From positions 1-62,828 of the forward strand of contig JAGVNJ010000021.1 in NCBI GenBank assembly GCA_020053305.1: DNA of 62,828 bases. The letters run 5' to 3'. Source of the stretch: Candidatus Edwardsiibacteriota bacterium. GTDB lineage: Bacteria; Edwardsbacteria; AC1; EtOH8. Of this stretch, positions 50,689 through 59,209 are shown in pieces. The position numbers and the translations under genes were made by a program. A model generated the notes under the pieces. It was not told where the DNA came from. It made no database searches and saw nothing but the letters and a program-made list of their open reading frames with translations. How positions within the stretch are numbered: the stretch's first letter is position 1; every line of letters begins with the position of its first letter.

Positions 50689-52182
50689 TTACTTTTGGAT
50701 CTGCGACAGCCAGGACTGAAAACTGCTTACGGTGTCGTCGGCATCGCCGGCCTTATTCCCAGGTTTGGCTTCAGCCTCAGGCTTGGCCGCCTCGGCGGCC
50801 GGAGCGGCCTTCTCCGGCGGGGGCTGGGTTGTCCCGGCATCGTTGAACAGGGCGCCGAAATCCATGCCCGAAGTATCCCCGGAGGGTTCCGGGGTTTTCT
50901 CCTGGGCTACGGGAGCGGCGGCCGGCGAGGGTTTTGTCTCCTGGGCGGGAGCCGGCGCAGATGTTTCGGGGTTGACCGGCTGGGCCGCAGGTTCTTCCTT
51001 TTTATCCGATGAACCGAACAGCTGGGCAAAGGGATCGGCGGCCGGGGCGGCTTCGGGCCGTGGCTTATGTTCTTCAGCCGGCGCCGGCAGTTCAACTTCA
51101 GTTACCACGAGAGCAGGCTTCTCTTGGGTCTTTTCCGCTGCCGCTTCCGCTTCCGCTGGGGCCTCTATTGGTTCGGCAATGGCCGGGGCTTCTTCCGGAT
51201 AGGCCTTCTCCAAAAGCTCATCCATCCGGTTCTTGTATTCCTCATTATCCGGCTGGGCGGCGACCAGTTCCTTGTAAATATCTATGGCCTTCTCCAGAAA
51301 ACCCTGCTGAACATAGATCTCGGCCAGGGTGCTGGTGGGGCCCTGAGGCTCGGCATCAGCCTGCTCCGTTTTCTTCTCATCCAGCTGTTCGGGAGAAGCA
51401 GCGATCGCCTCATCATCAGCAGATAGTGCCGGCTCGGCCTCGGTTATTTCCGCCTTGATCCCTTCTTTAACAGGAGTCGGTTGATCAGCAATTTCAACTT
51501 CTGCAGCGGGATCCTCAGCCAGTACTGACGGCAAGGCGATCTCCGGTGGTTCTTCTTTATCGGCGGCCTTTTCCTCATCGGACTGCAGAACTTCGGGCAA
51601 GGGTGGCATCTCCTGAGCAGGAGCTTCGACCACCGGCTCAGCCGGCGTAATCATTGGCTCGGCCATTGGTGCTTCGGCTGCTGCCGTTTCGACCACCTCG
51701 GCCACCGGCAGCGCGGCCGGTTCGGGCTCGTCCGGAGCGGCTTCCATCTGAGGCTCGGGCTGTTTCATACTTTTAAGGCTGGCTACTTTTTCCGTCAGCT
51801 CGGCGTCGGCCGGCTCCAGGTCCAGGACCATCTGGTAATACTTCAGGGCTTCGGGATACATGTTCTGTTTTTCGTAGGTCTCGCCCAGCAATTTATAGCC
51901 CACCAGGTTCTGCATATCGTTCTTGATGGTCAGTTCGAACTCCTCCCGGGCCAGGGCGTACATTCCCTTGGCCAGATAGCAGCGGCCCAATATCAGATGG
52001 GCGATGGCGTAACTGGGATGGTTCTCCAAGCCCCTCTTGGCCGTGTCTATCGCTTCATCCAGCAGACCCGATTTACGGTAGGCATCGGCCAGCTGGGCAA
52101 AAACCCGCGATTTGGGGTCGGCCTGCAGTTTTTCGCTGAGCTGTTCGATCTCCGGAGAAAGTTTTATGTTTTCCTGGGCCAT
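50689..52182 (-). CDS. TPR protein with long Pro/Ala/Glu-rich linker
   Basis: A 497-residue soluble protein without a signal peptide. The first 125 residues are tetratricopeptide units (FAQLADAYRKSGLLDEAIDT, AHLILGRCYLAKGMYALARE, GYKLLGETYEKQNMYPEALK). A low-complexity acidic and proline-rich stretch follows. A second TPR lies near 275-320 (TLAEIYVQQGFLEKAIDIYK), followed by another Pro/Ala/Glu-rich tail ending VSSFQSWLSQIQK. It is probably a scaffold. It heads the operon with pepP-like, efp, pilT and comB behind a perfect promoter. Confidence 0.82.
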   Translation of the reverse strand: MAQENIKLSPEIEQLSEKLQADPKSRVFAQLADAYRKSGLLDEAIDTAKRGLENHPSYAIAHLILGRCYLAKGMYALAREEFELTIKNDMQNLVGYKLLGETYEKQNMYPEALKYYQMVLDLEPADAELTEKVASLKSMKQPEPQMEAAPDEPEPAALPVAEVVETAAAEAPMAEPMITPAEPVVEAPAQEMPPLPEVLQSDEEKAADKEEPPEIALPSVLAEDPAAEVEIADQPTPVKEGIKAEITEAEPALSADDEAIAASPEQLDEKKTEQADAEPQGPTSTLAEIYVQQGFLEKAIDIYKELVAAQPDNEEYKNRMDELLEKAYPEEAPAIAEPIEAPAEAEAAAEKTQEKPALVVTEVELPAPAEEHKPRPEAAPAADPFAQLFGSSDKKEEPAAQPVNPETSAPAPAQETKPSPAAAPVAQEKTPEPSGDTSGMDFGALFNDAGTTQPPPEKAAPAAEAAKPEAEAKPGNKAGDADDTVSSFQSWLSQIQK

Positions 52183-52256
52183 ATCCTTAACTCCATTAAA
52201 TTTGCAAATTGATAGATGGTATCAACGTTAGAGCATAAAATCTAAGTTATAGTCAT

Positions 52257-52285
52257 ATTATATGCTTACCGGCCTGGTTTGTCAA
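52257..52285 (-). promoter_or_regulatory. Perfect-consensus sigma70 promoter for the TPR-efp-pilT operon
   Basis: TTGACA (plus 52280-52285), 17 bp, TATAAT (plus 52257-52262) on the minus strand. The leader to the TPR ATG is about 70 nt, with a short TTGAT/ATCAA hairpin. Confidence 0.82.
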
Positions 52286-52315
52286 CATTTTTCGCCCGAT
52301 ATAGCTGGCCTAAGA

Positions 52316-53347
52316 TCAGCCTGATATCCCTTTAATTGCCCTGCCAAAGGGCGGCCGGATGACACCCTTTTCGGTGATCATGGCGCTGACCAATTTGCCG
52401 GGGGTAACGTCGAAGGACGGGTTGAAAACAGCGATCTTTCCGGGAGCGGTGCGGCATTGGCCGAATCTTCTGACCTCATCGGGCTTTCTCTGCTCGATGG
52501 GGATCCGGCTGCCGTCAGCCAAAGCGACATCGAAGGTCGAAAGCGGCGCGGCCACATAGAAGGGAACGCCGTGATAACGGGCGTTGACCGCCAGGCTGTA
52601 GGTGCCGATCTTGTTGGCAAAATCCCCGTTGGCGCAGATCCGGTCGGCCCCCACTATGGCGCAGTCGATCTTGCCGGCCGCCATCAGGGAGGCCGCCATG
52701 TTATCGCAGATCAGGGTGGCCGGGATCTTCTGCCGGGCCAGCTCCCAGGTCGTCAGTCGGGCCCCCTGCAATAGGGGCCGGGTTTCATCGACATAGACGG
52801 ATCTTACCCTGCCCATTTTGTGAGCGATGGAGATGACGCCCAGGGCGGTGCCGATACCCCCGGTGGCCAGCTCCCCGGTATTACAGTGGGTGATGATCAC
52901 GGCGTTCTTTTTTATCAGCTCCGCACCGTATCGGCCGATCAGGCCGCAGGTCACAGCATCGTCATGGTGGATATCCAGTGCAGCCTGCAGCAGTTTTTTC
53001 TTAAACGATCCGGCCGCAACGCCGGACTTGATAAGGGAATTGAACCGGGCCTCCATCCTGTCCAGAGCCCAGAAAAGATTGACCGCGGTGGGCCGGGTTC
53101 TTTTTATCCGCCGGTAGCTTTTTCGGAAATCAGCGCCGAGGTTCTTGGCATCGGAATGCCAGACGCCCAGCACCAGGCCGTAGGCCCCGGCTATCCCGAT
53201 CAGCGGAGCGCCCCTGACCGCCAGCCCTTCGATGGCCACCGCCAGATCCTCCACCTTTTTGCAGGCCAGATATTCGACTTTCAGCGGGAGCCGCCGTTGG
53301 TCCAGTAATTTTATGGCGCCGTTCTGCCAGGCGATGACTTTTTGCAT
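52316..53347 (-). CDS. mtnA: Methylthioribose-1-phosphate isomerase
   Basis: Converts 5-methylthioribose-1-phosphate to methylthioribulose-1-phosphate in the methionine salvage pathway. RGAPLIGIAGAYG (about 46-58), the catalytic cysteine in ITHCNTGELATGGIGTALG and the catalytic Asp in VGADRICANGDFANKIGTY are all present, followed by YVAAPLSTFD. 343 residues is typical. It overlaps maf by 37 bp and ends the gmhA-to-mtnA run. No other mtn genes are in the window. It belongs to the eIF2B-alpha-like fold, but these motifs favour the isomerase. Confidence 0.94.
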   Translation of the reverse strand: MQKVIAWQNGAIKLLDQRRLPLKVEYLACKKVEDLAVAIEGLAVRGAPLIGIAGAYGLVLGVWHSDAKNLGADFRKSYRRIKRTRPTAVNLFWALDRMEARFNSLIKSGVAAGSFKKKLLQAALDIHHDDAVTCGLIGRYGAELIKKNAVIITHCNTGELATGGIGTALGVISIAHKMGRVRSVYVDETRPLLQGARLTTWELARQKIPATLICDNMAASLMAAGKIDCAIVGADRICANGDFANKIGTYSLAVNARYHGVPFYVAAPLSTFDVALADGSRIPIEQRKPDEVRRFGQCRTAPGKIAVFNPSFDVTPGKLVSAMITEKGVIRPPFGRAIKGISG

Positions 53348-53934
53348 CTTAAAATTTCCATTTTATGTATCATGGCATTCAGTTTGACCAGGGGCAGGCC
53401 CATCACATTGAAGTAGCAGCCGTCTATCCCCTCCACCAGCAATGAGCCCAATCCCTGGATCCCGTAGGCCCCGGCCTTGTCCATCGGCTCGCCGGTGGCA
53501 GCGTATCTTTTTATCTCCGGGAGGGACAGCTTGCGGAACTTGACCCTGGTCATTTCATGGCCAATAAGCTTTATTTTATTTACCGGATCGTACAGGCAGA
53601 GCCCGGTATATACCTGGTGCCATTGGCCGGACAATATTTTGATCATCCGCCGGGCATCCCTTTCATCGGCCGGCTTTCCCAGGACATGATGGCGGTAGGC
53701 CACCACCGTATCCGCCGCCAGGATCAGGCGGGAGCCGAATGACACCCGCCATTTTTTCCCCAGGAACAGGGCCTTTTGTTCGGCCAAGTGTTCCGCTATC
53801 TTTCGGGGATCGGAGAAACCGCAGTTCTCCTCATCCACCCCGGCCGGCTTGATGATGATATCCGCCCCCAGCCCCTCCAGCAGGGCTTTGCGGCGGGGCG
53901 AGGCCGAGGCCAGCAGCAAAGGCGGCCAATTCAT
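53311..53934 (-). CDS. maf: Maf-like nucleoside triphosphate pyrophosphatase
   Basis: A house-cleaning enzyme that hydrolyses dTTP/UTP or modified nucleotides to the monophosphate. I set the start at 53934, where ATGA overlaps the tsaD stop, giving MNWPPLLLASASPRRKALLE. The family motif LLASASPRRKALL, the LAADTVV segment with the catalytic Asp, GKPADERDARRMIKILSGQWHQVYTG in two parts and KAGAYGIQGLGS are present. About 207 residues is usual. The 3' end overlaps mtnA. Confidence 0.93.
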   Translation of the reverse strand: MNWPPLLLASASPRRKALLEGLGADIIIKPAGVDEENCGFSDPRKIAEHLAEQKALFLGKKWRVSFGSRLILAADTVVAYRHHVLGKPADERDARRMIKILSGQWHQVYTGLCLYDPVNKIKLIGHEMTRVKFRKLSLPEIKRYAATGEPMDKAGAYGIQGLGSLLVEGIDGCYFNVMGLPLVKLNAMIHKMEILRCKKSSPGRTAP

Positions 53935-54950
53935 GAAGTTTGATATCTTGGCCAAACCGCCCTGGCGCTCACTTTATATTCGAATTGTTTATCAGGCGAA
54001 TTCCGGTAAAGATGGTAACCACCACAGGCAATCATGGCGGCATTGTCGGTGCAAAGCTCCCGCCCGGGCATTATCATGGTTTTTTTCTCCTGCTCGGCAA
54101 ATGATTGGAGCTTATCCCGCAAGGCCCCGTTGGCCGCCACTCCCCCGCCCACCATCAGGGTATTGCATTTCGTCAGGATTGAGGCCCTTCGCAGTTTTTC
54201 TATCAGCACCTCGAACACCGCCTCCTGAAATCCGGCGCAGATGGAGGAAAGTTCCTCATCAGAAATATCACCCTTTCCCCGGCTCTGCAGATGATTGAGC
54301 ACCGCTGTCTTCAGGCCGGAGAACGAAAAATCCAGGCTGTCCTGTCCCAGCAGGGCCCGGGGAAATTTCACCGGCTTGATCTTATTGGCCGCCGCCTGGC
54401 GTTCGATCAGCGGACCGCCGGGATAGCCCAGCCCCATCATCTTGGCGGACTTGTCGAAAGCCTCGCCGGCGGCATCATCCAGGGTCTGGCCCAGCAGGGA
54501 TATTTTTTGATCGCGGTCCATGTAAAACAGCGAGGTATGGCCGCCGGAGACCGCCAGCGCCACCAGCGGCAGCTTAAGATCCGGCCGGCTTAAAAAAGCG
54601 GTGTAGATGTGGCCGGCCACGTGATTCACCGGAACCAGCGGTTTTCCCAAACTCAGGGCCAGTCCCCGGGCGTAGCTGAACCCCACCAGCAGGGCCCCGG
54701 CCAGGCCGGGCTGGTTGGTTACCGCTATCAGGTCGAGCCGGCCCTGATCAACCCCGGCTTTGGTCAACGCTTCCTCCGCCACCTGGGACACCCGGTTCAG
54801 ATGATCCCGGGCCGCCAGTTCCGGCACCACCCCGCCGTATTGCTGGTGGATAAGCTGGGAATAGATCACATTGCTTAAAACGATCTCTCCGTCCTGCACC
54901 AGGCTGGCCGAGGTCTCATCGCAGGAGCTCTCGATCCCCAGCACTATCAT
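53931..54950 (-). CDS. tsaD: tRNA t6A37 threonylcarbamoyltransferase TsaD
   Basis: Transfers the threonylcarbamoyl group to A37 of ANN-decoding tRNAs. It starts VLGIESSCDETSASLVQDG. The metal-binding HxxxH is in VNHVAGHIYTAFL. VAVSGGHTSLFY-type residues (ALAVSGGHTSLFYM), DDAAGEAFDKSAKMMGLGYPGG and MVGGGVAANGALRDKL complete the ASKHA fold. 339 residues is standard. The start overlaps the ybbR-like gene stop (ATGA), and the stop overlaps maf. tsaB, tsaC and tsaE are not in the window. Confidence 0.96.
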   Translation of the reverse strand: MIVLGIESSCDETSASLVQDGEIVLSNVIYSQLIHQQYGGVVPELAARDHLNRVSQVAEEALTKAGVDQGRLDLIAVTNQPGLAGALLVGFSYARGLALSLGKPLVPVNHVAGHIYTAFLSRPDLKLPLVALAVSGGHTSLFYMDRDQKISLLGQTLDDAAGEAFDKSAKMMGLGYPGGPLIERQAAANKIKPVKFPRALLGQDSLDFSFSGLKTAVLNHLQSRGKGDISDEELSSICAGFQEAVFEVLIEKLRRASILTKCNTLMVGGGVAANGALRDKLQSFAEQEKKTMIMPGRELCTDNAAMIACGGYHLYRNSPDKQFEYKVSARAVWPRYQTS

Positions 54951-55873
54951 CGGATGTTGACCTCGAAATCCCTGGGACTGGCGGCGATCAGCACCAGTTT
55001 GTCCGGCAGCTCGATGGTAGCCTGCAGCTGGTGTTTGCCCGGCGGGAGCTCCTTCAGGTCAAGAACTATTTTCAGATCGGATTGTTTTGATGCGTCCAGT
55101 ATATTTCTGGGCCCGGACACCACCAGGTCTATGGTGCCGGGGGCGAAACTGACCAGATAGTTCCTGCTCCGGTTGATAACCGATAAGGGTACGTTTTTGA
55201 ACACCCTTTCACCGCTTTTTTCAAATCGGAGATATACATCGATGGAGTCGGGGCTGACTGCGAACAGGCAGGAATCCGGCAACATCAATGCCGTCCTAAC
55301 CAATGTTCCCTCCGAGAAGCCCTCAACCCGTATGGGAGACGAATAAACGGCATCCAGCATCTCCAGTTGCCGGGCCGGCCCCTTTAACAAAGCCGAAACC
55401 GGTTCATAGCGGATGTTATCGGAAAGCACGAACCCGTCCGCCGGATCGCCCACCAGGTCAAGCAGGATGTTGACTACTTTCTCGGTTTGGCGATCCAGGT
55501 TTATTTCCATTTCCTCGTCTATGAACTGAACCGATCGGACCTTTAGTCGAAAAGGCAGGACCAGGTGATCCTGAGTAAGCTTAGCCTTGAATTTTTTGAT
55601 CTGGCGGTTCTCGGCATCAATAATCACCATCGGTTTCTTGAACTGGAAAGCGACCAGGTCCTTACCACTGGCCTCGATATCGCAGATCACCGGAGGCAGG
55701 CACCGGGCCAGGGAATACCCCGGGGGAATATTAGTGACCTCGATCGGGCAATGAAAGGTAAGCTTATAGTATCTTTCGGTGGAGGCATACAGCCACAGGG
55801 TAACCGCCAGCACCAGGGATACTATTCGGATATCCAGGTTCCTGAAAATATTTTTATTTCCGGTGATCTTCAT
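54947..55873 (-). CDS. YbbR-domain membrane-anchored protein
   Basis: 308 residues with one N-terminal membrane anchor (RIVSLVLAVTLWLYASTERYY) followed by YbbR-like beta repeats such as CPIEVTNIPPGYSLARCLPP and VPLSVINRSRNYLVSFAPG. In Firmicutes the homologue CdaR regulates the diadenylate cyclase CdaA, but no cdaA gene is next to this one. The four-repeat layout matches the family. It sits between gmhA and tsaD with no spacing. The function here is open. Confidence 0.82.
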   Translation of the reverse strand: MKITGNKNIFRNLDIRIVSLVLAVTLWLYASTERYYKLTFHCPIEVTNIPPGYSLARCLPPVICDIEASGKDLVAFQFKKPMVIIDAENRQIKKFKAKLTQDHLVLPFRLKVRSVQFIDEEMEINLDRQTEKVVNILLDLVGDPADGFVLSDNIRYEPVSALLKGPARQLEMLDAVYSSPIRVEGFSEGTLVRTALMLPDSCLFAVSPDSIDVYLRFEKSGERVFKNVPLSVINRSRNYLVSFAPGTIDLVVSGPRNILDASKQSDLKIVLDLKELPPGKHQLQATIELPDKLVLIAASPRDFEVNIR

Positions 55874-56461
55874 CTATTTTTCAAAATCCTTCTCCACCAG
55901 ATCGCAGATGGCGTGCTCGACCATCAGCATGGATTCCTGTATCCGGAAGGTTTTAGCTCCCGCAGCTTTTATGCATACCCGGCAGTATTTTCCCAAGGTG
56001 CCGGATGCCGGCCCGGTCAGGCCGATGACAGTCAGGCCTTTTTTCCGGGCGGCCTTGGCCGCCACGATTATATTGGGCGATCGGCCGCTGGTGGTGATAG
56101 CCAGCAGTACATCGCCCCTATTACCCAGGGCCTCCACCTGACGCGAGAAGATGGTATCGAAACCATGATCATTTGCCTCGGAGGTGATGATGGAAGTATC
56201 GGTGGTCAGGGCGATGGCCGGCAGGGCCTTCCTCTCCTTAAGAAAGCGGACCACCATCTCGGCCGCAATATGCTGGCTGTCGGCGGCGCTGCCCCCGTTC
56301 CCGCAGATCAAAAGCTTCCCGCCTTTTTTAAAGGCCCCGGCAATGATATCGGCCGCTTTGATTATATCGCCCGCTGAGCTTTCCGCCGTATTGATAAGGG
56401 CCTGGGCGCTGGTCAGCATTTCCCGCCGCAATTGAGCCGAAGCAATACTTATATTTTTCAT
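55874..56461 (-). CDS. gmhA: Phosphoheptose isomerase-like SIS-domain protein
   Basis: Converts sedoheptulose-7-phosphate to D-glycero-heptose-7-phosphate, the first step to ADP-heptose for LPS core. I start at 56461 (AAGGA before it), giving MKNISIASAQLRREMLTSAQ. The SIS motif CGNGGSAADSQHIAAEMVVRF is the GmhA signature. ITTSGRSPNIIVAAKAARKKG and the C-terminal ESMLMVEHAICDLVE also fit. About 195 residues is normal. The substrate ties to transketolase/transaldolase at 12.6-17.4 kb and to the GT9 enzyme at 0.8-1.8 kb. Confidence 0.92.
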   Translation of the reverse strand: MKNISIASAQLRREMLTSAQALINTAESSAGDIIKAADIIAGAFKKGGKLLICGNGGSAADSQHIAAEMVVRFLKERKALPAIALTTDTSIITSEANDHGFDTIFSRQVEALGNRGDVLLAITTSGRSPNIIVAAKAARKKGLTVIGLTGPASGTLGKYCRVCIKAAGAKTFRIQESMLMVEHAICDLVEKDFEK

Positions 56462-56474
56462 ATATCCTTTAGTA

Positions 56475-57320
56475 TTATTTGATATACTCCGTTTCCTTGA
56501 GATAATCATTTAACCCTTCCTCCCAGGGCCTCAAAGTTTCCCCGAAGGTCCTTTCCCAGCAAAAATTCCGCAAGACAGAATAAGCCGGGCGTTTGGTGGG
56601 GGTGGGATAATCGGAAGAAGAAATAGGCAGAACCTCGGCTTTGATCCCGGAAAGCTCCACCGTTTTCTTGGCAAAATCGAACCAGCTGCAGACGCCGGAA
56701 TTCGACAGATGATAGGTGCCGTACTTATTGCTGGAGATCAGCCTGGCGATTGCCCGGCACAGGTCCCTGGCATAGGTGGGCGATCCCACCTGGTCGTTGA
56801 CCACCTTTATCGTTCCGGCCTCTTGGGCCTTTGCCAGTATGGTGCTGATGAAGTTCCGACCGTGTTTCCCATACAACCATGAGGTGCGGACGATGTAGAA
56901 TTTTTTCAGCAGTTCCCTGACTGACTTCTCACCATCCAGTTTGGATCTCCCATAATGCCCCAACGGATTGGGCTGATCCCATTCACAATAGGGCTCGCCT
57001 TTTTTACCGTCAAAAACGAAATCGGTGCTGATGTACAGCATGGGGATATCAAGCTGGTGACAAGCCAGTGCCACGTTCTTGGTGCCCAGCCCGTTGACGG
57101 CATAGGCAGCATCGGGATCTTTTTCGCAGCCGTCAACATTGGTCATGGCTGCGCAATGCAGGACCAGCTCCGGTTCATATCCGGCGATCTTTCCGGGCGC
57201 TTCCCCGGCGATGATATCAAGATCCTGGATATCGATCCCCGTCACCTGATGATCGGCAGCCAGCTCCCGGCACAGGTCGGTGCCCAGCATCCCCTTGGCC
57301 CCGGTGATCAATACCTTCAT
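56475..57320 (-). CDS. rfbD: dTDP-4-dehydrorhamnose reductase
   Basis: The last step of dTDP-L-rhamnose synthesis, an extended short-chain dehydrogenase of 281 residues. Rossmann motif: VLITGAKGMLGTDLCREL. The catalytic YxxxK is in GHYGRSKLDGEKSV. ISTDFVFDGKKGEPY supplies the conserved Ser/Thr. The C-terminal RPAYSVLRNFCWER is the RmlD substrate-loop pattern. The start overlaps the rfbA stop by 4 bp. rfbB and rfbC are not in the window, so the pathway must be completed elsewhere. Confidence 0.92.
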   Translation of the reverse strand: MKVLITGAKGMLGTDLCRELAADHQVTGIDIQDLDIIAGEAPGKIAGYEPELVLHCAAMTNVDGCEKDPDAAYAVNGLGTKNVALACHQLDIPMLYISTDFVFDGKKGEPYCEWDQPNPLGHYGRSKLDGEKSVRELLKKFYIVRTSWLYGKHGRNFISTILAKAQEAGTIKVVNDQVGSPTYARDLCRAIARLISSNKYGTYHLSNSGVCSWFDFAKKTVELSGIKAEVLPISSSDYPTPTKRPAYSVLRNFCWERTFGETLRPWEEGLNDYLKETEYIK

Positions 57321-58048
57321 TTATTGTTCCTGGCCCTTTGCCCGATGAATTGGTTCACCACCCACAGGTCTTCGATGGACGAACCGGCGTCGCCCCACCA
57401 GCCCTTGATGATCTCGTAGGTCATTTGGCCTTTTTTGATGAAGGCATTGTTGACGTCGGTGATCTCCAGCTCGCCCCGGCCCGACGGCTTAAGGGTCTTC
57501 AGAATGTCCCACACCTGGGAGTCGTACATGTAGATGCCGATCACGGCGTAGTTGCTCTTGGGGTTCTTGGGTTTTTCCACGATGTTCTTCACCAGCTGGC
57601 CCTTTATCTCGGCCACCCCGTATTCCCGGGGATTATCGACCGTTTTCAAAAATATCTTAGCCCCCGAATCCTGCTTCTGAAAATCGTTCACTGCCTTTTT
57701 AATGGAACCGTCCAAGATGTTGTCACCCAGCATCACCACCACCTTGTCATCCCCCACGAAGTGCCGGCACAGGCCCAAGGCCTCGGCGATGCCACCCTCG
57801 CGTCGCTGGTAGGTATAGTTAATGTGCTTGAGGCCGAACTCCTCGCCGTTGCCCAGCAGGCGCAGGAAATCGCCGGCCGCGTTGCCGCCGGTCACCAGCA
57901 TGATGTCCTTGATCCCGGCCTGCACCAGGGTCTGGATGGGATAGTAGATCATGGGCCGGTCGTACACCGGCAATAAGTGTTTGTTGGTGATGCTGGTCAG
58001 GGGGCGCAGCCGCGTTCCCAGTCCGCCGGCTAAAATAACGCCTTTCAT
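57317..58048 (-). CDS. rfbA: Glucose-1-phosphate thymidylyltransferase, short form
   Basis: Makes dTDP-glucose from glucose-1-phosphate and dTTP. The nucleotidyltransferase signature GVILAGGLGTRLRPLTSITN opens the protein. IMLVTGGNAAGDFLRLLG, VVMLGDNILDGSIKKAV and GEIEIT-type GRGELEITDVNNAFI follow, and WWGDAGSSIEDLW near the end is typical. At 243 residues it is shorter than the classical enzyme of about 290, matching the short RmlA group. AAAGGG precedes the ATG. A MITE lies directly upstream. Confidence 0.9.
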   Translation of the reverse strand: MKGVILAGGLGTRLRPLTSITNKHLLPVYDRPMIYYPIQTLVQAGIKDIMLVTGGNAAGDFLRLLGNGEEFGLKHINYTYQRREGGIAEALGLCRHFVGDDKVVVMLGDNILDGSIKKAVNDFQKQDSGAKIFLKTVDNPREYGVAEIKGQLVKNIVEKPKNPKSNYAVIGIYMYDSQVWDILKTLKPSGRGELEITDVNNAFIKKGQMTYEIIKGWWGDAGSSIEDLWVVNQFIGQRARNNK

Positions 58049-58097
58049 ATTACCCTTTCAATATATTTTCTTATTAACCACAGAAACACGGAATTTA

Positions 58098-58311
58098 TTA
58101 CTTCGGCAATCAAATAGATCAATAAACCGTACCTGTTTATGAACATCCTTTTTGTCATGCCATTCCCGCATCAAGTGCGGGATAAATTCCAAATGGCATC
58201 CAGGTCTGGATTTCCGACCTCTCCCTGCCTTCCGGCTTCCCTCTCCAATGTGGAGAGGGATTGAGGGAGCGGTCAGGGAATGACCCATTGCGCTATTACC
58301 AGCCGAAGTAA
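58098..58311. mobile_element. MITE copy 2 (214 bp, TA target duplication)
   Basis: Termini TTACTTCGGC and GCCGAAGTAA are perfect inverted repeats flanked by TA (58096-58097, 58312-58313). The ends and subterminal parts (caatcaaatagatcaataa, gtcatgccatt, aaatggcatccaggtctgga) match copy 1 at 46829-46948. The centre is about 94 bp longer, with a cattcccgca/tgcgggat arm pair and a ctctcc/ggagag inverted repeat. It fills most of the 295-bp gap between GGGP synthase and rfbA. Confidence 0.75.
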
Positions 58312-58343
58312 TAATTTCAATTCAGTTCCGTAACTTTCGGCAT

Positions 58344-59102
58344 TTAGTGTTTCCGTGGTTGGTCCTTGTAATGAATGGCCCTGGCAAAACTGATGATGAT
58401 ATCGTTTTTGAATTTCCCCTCCAGCACGTTTCCTATGACCACTGCGGCAGCCCCGGCTCTGGCTTTCATCCCGGCGGTCTCGGGATCCTTTATCCCCCCG
58501 CCCACCACCACCGGCAGTCCGGCATACTTGGCCACCCCGCCGATCATCTTTTCCGAAACCGGCGAAAGGGCGCCGCTTCCGGCATCCATGTAGATGAGCT
58601 TCATGCCCAGGTACCTGGCCGCCAGGGCATGAGCCATAGCGATGTCGGGCTTGTCATGGGGTATGGGGATGGAATGGCTCATGTAGTTGGCCGAGGTCAG
58701 CCGGCCGGATTCCACCAGCATGTAGCCGGTGGGGATCACCTCCAGGCCGGAGCGTTTGACCATCGGGGCGGCCTTGACCTGCTCTTCGATGAGGAGATTG
58801 GCGTTGCGGCCGCTGATCAGCGATAGATACAGCAGGGCATCGGCCTCCTTGGTCACCTGATAGGCGCTGCCGGGGAATATCACTATCGGCCGTTTGAAAT
58901 TTCTTTTCAATGCTTTTGCAATAAGATTTATCTGATCCGACATCAGCAGGCTGGTGCCCAGGAATACGGCATCCGCTCCTTCTTTCTGGAAGACCGCTCC
59001 CAGCTTCACAGCCTGGGCCGGCTTGACCTTGTCGGGATCCACCAGCACTACGAAAGCCGAGCCCTTGGCTTTGGCGGTCTTTAAAAGATATTCATAGAAC
59101 AT
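58344..59102 (-). CDS. Geranylgeranylglyceryl phosphate synthase-family protein
   Basis: A 252-residue TIM-barrel prenyltransferase of the GGGPS/PcrB family, which joins a polyprenyl diphosphate to glycerol-1-phosphate. This is the committed step of archaeal ether lipids. Visible motifs are FVVLVDPDK (metal/pyrophosphate), DAVFLGTSLLMSD, VIPTGYMLVESG, KLIYMDAGSGAL, VVVGGGIKDPETA and VVIGNVLEGK, which together bind the glycerol phosphate. The length and the LVDPDK/YMDAGSGA pattern fit the group II type found in Bacteroidetes and some archaea. The ferredoxin gene lies 107 bp upstream. The prenyl chain length and product are not predictable here. Confidence 0.9.
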   Translation of the reverse strand: MFYEYLLKTAKAKGSAFVVLVDPDKVKPAQAVKLGAVFQKEGADAVFLGTSLLMSDQINLIAKALKRNFKRPIVIFPGSAYQVTKEADALLYLSLISGRNANLLIEEQVKAAPMVKRSGLEVIPTGYMLVESGRLTSANYMSHSIPIPHDKPDIAMAHALAARYLGMKLIYMDAGSGALSPVSEKMIGGVAKYAGLPVVVGGGIKDPETAGMKARAGAAAVVIGNVLEGKFKNDIIISFARAIHYKDQPRKH

Positions 59103-59209
59103 AAAATTCCTTTCGACCTTCTCGATTGATCCCCTTCCCCCGCGGGGAAGGGCCTGTACTGAGAAGAATTTTTATTTTGCCCAACGAAGTAGGGCGGTGG
59201 TTAGGTTGG

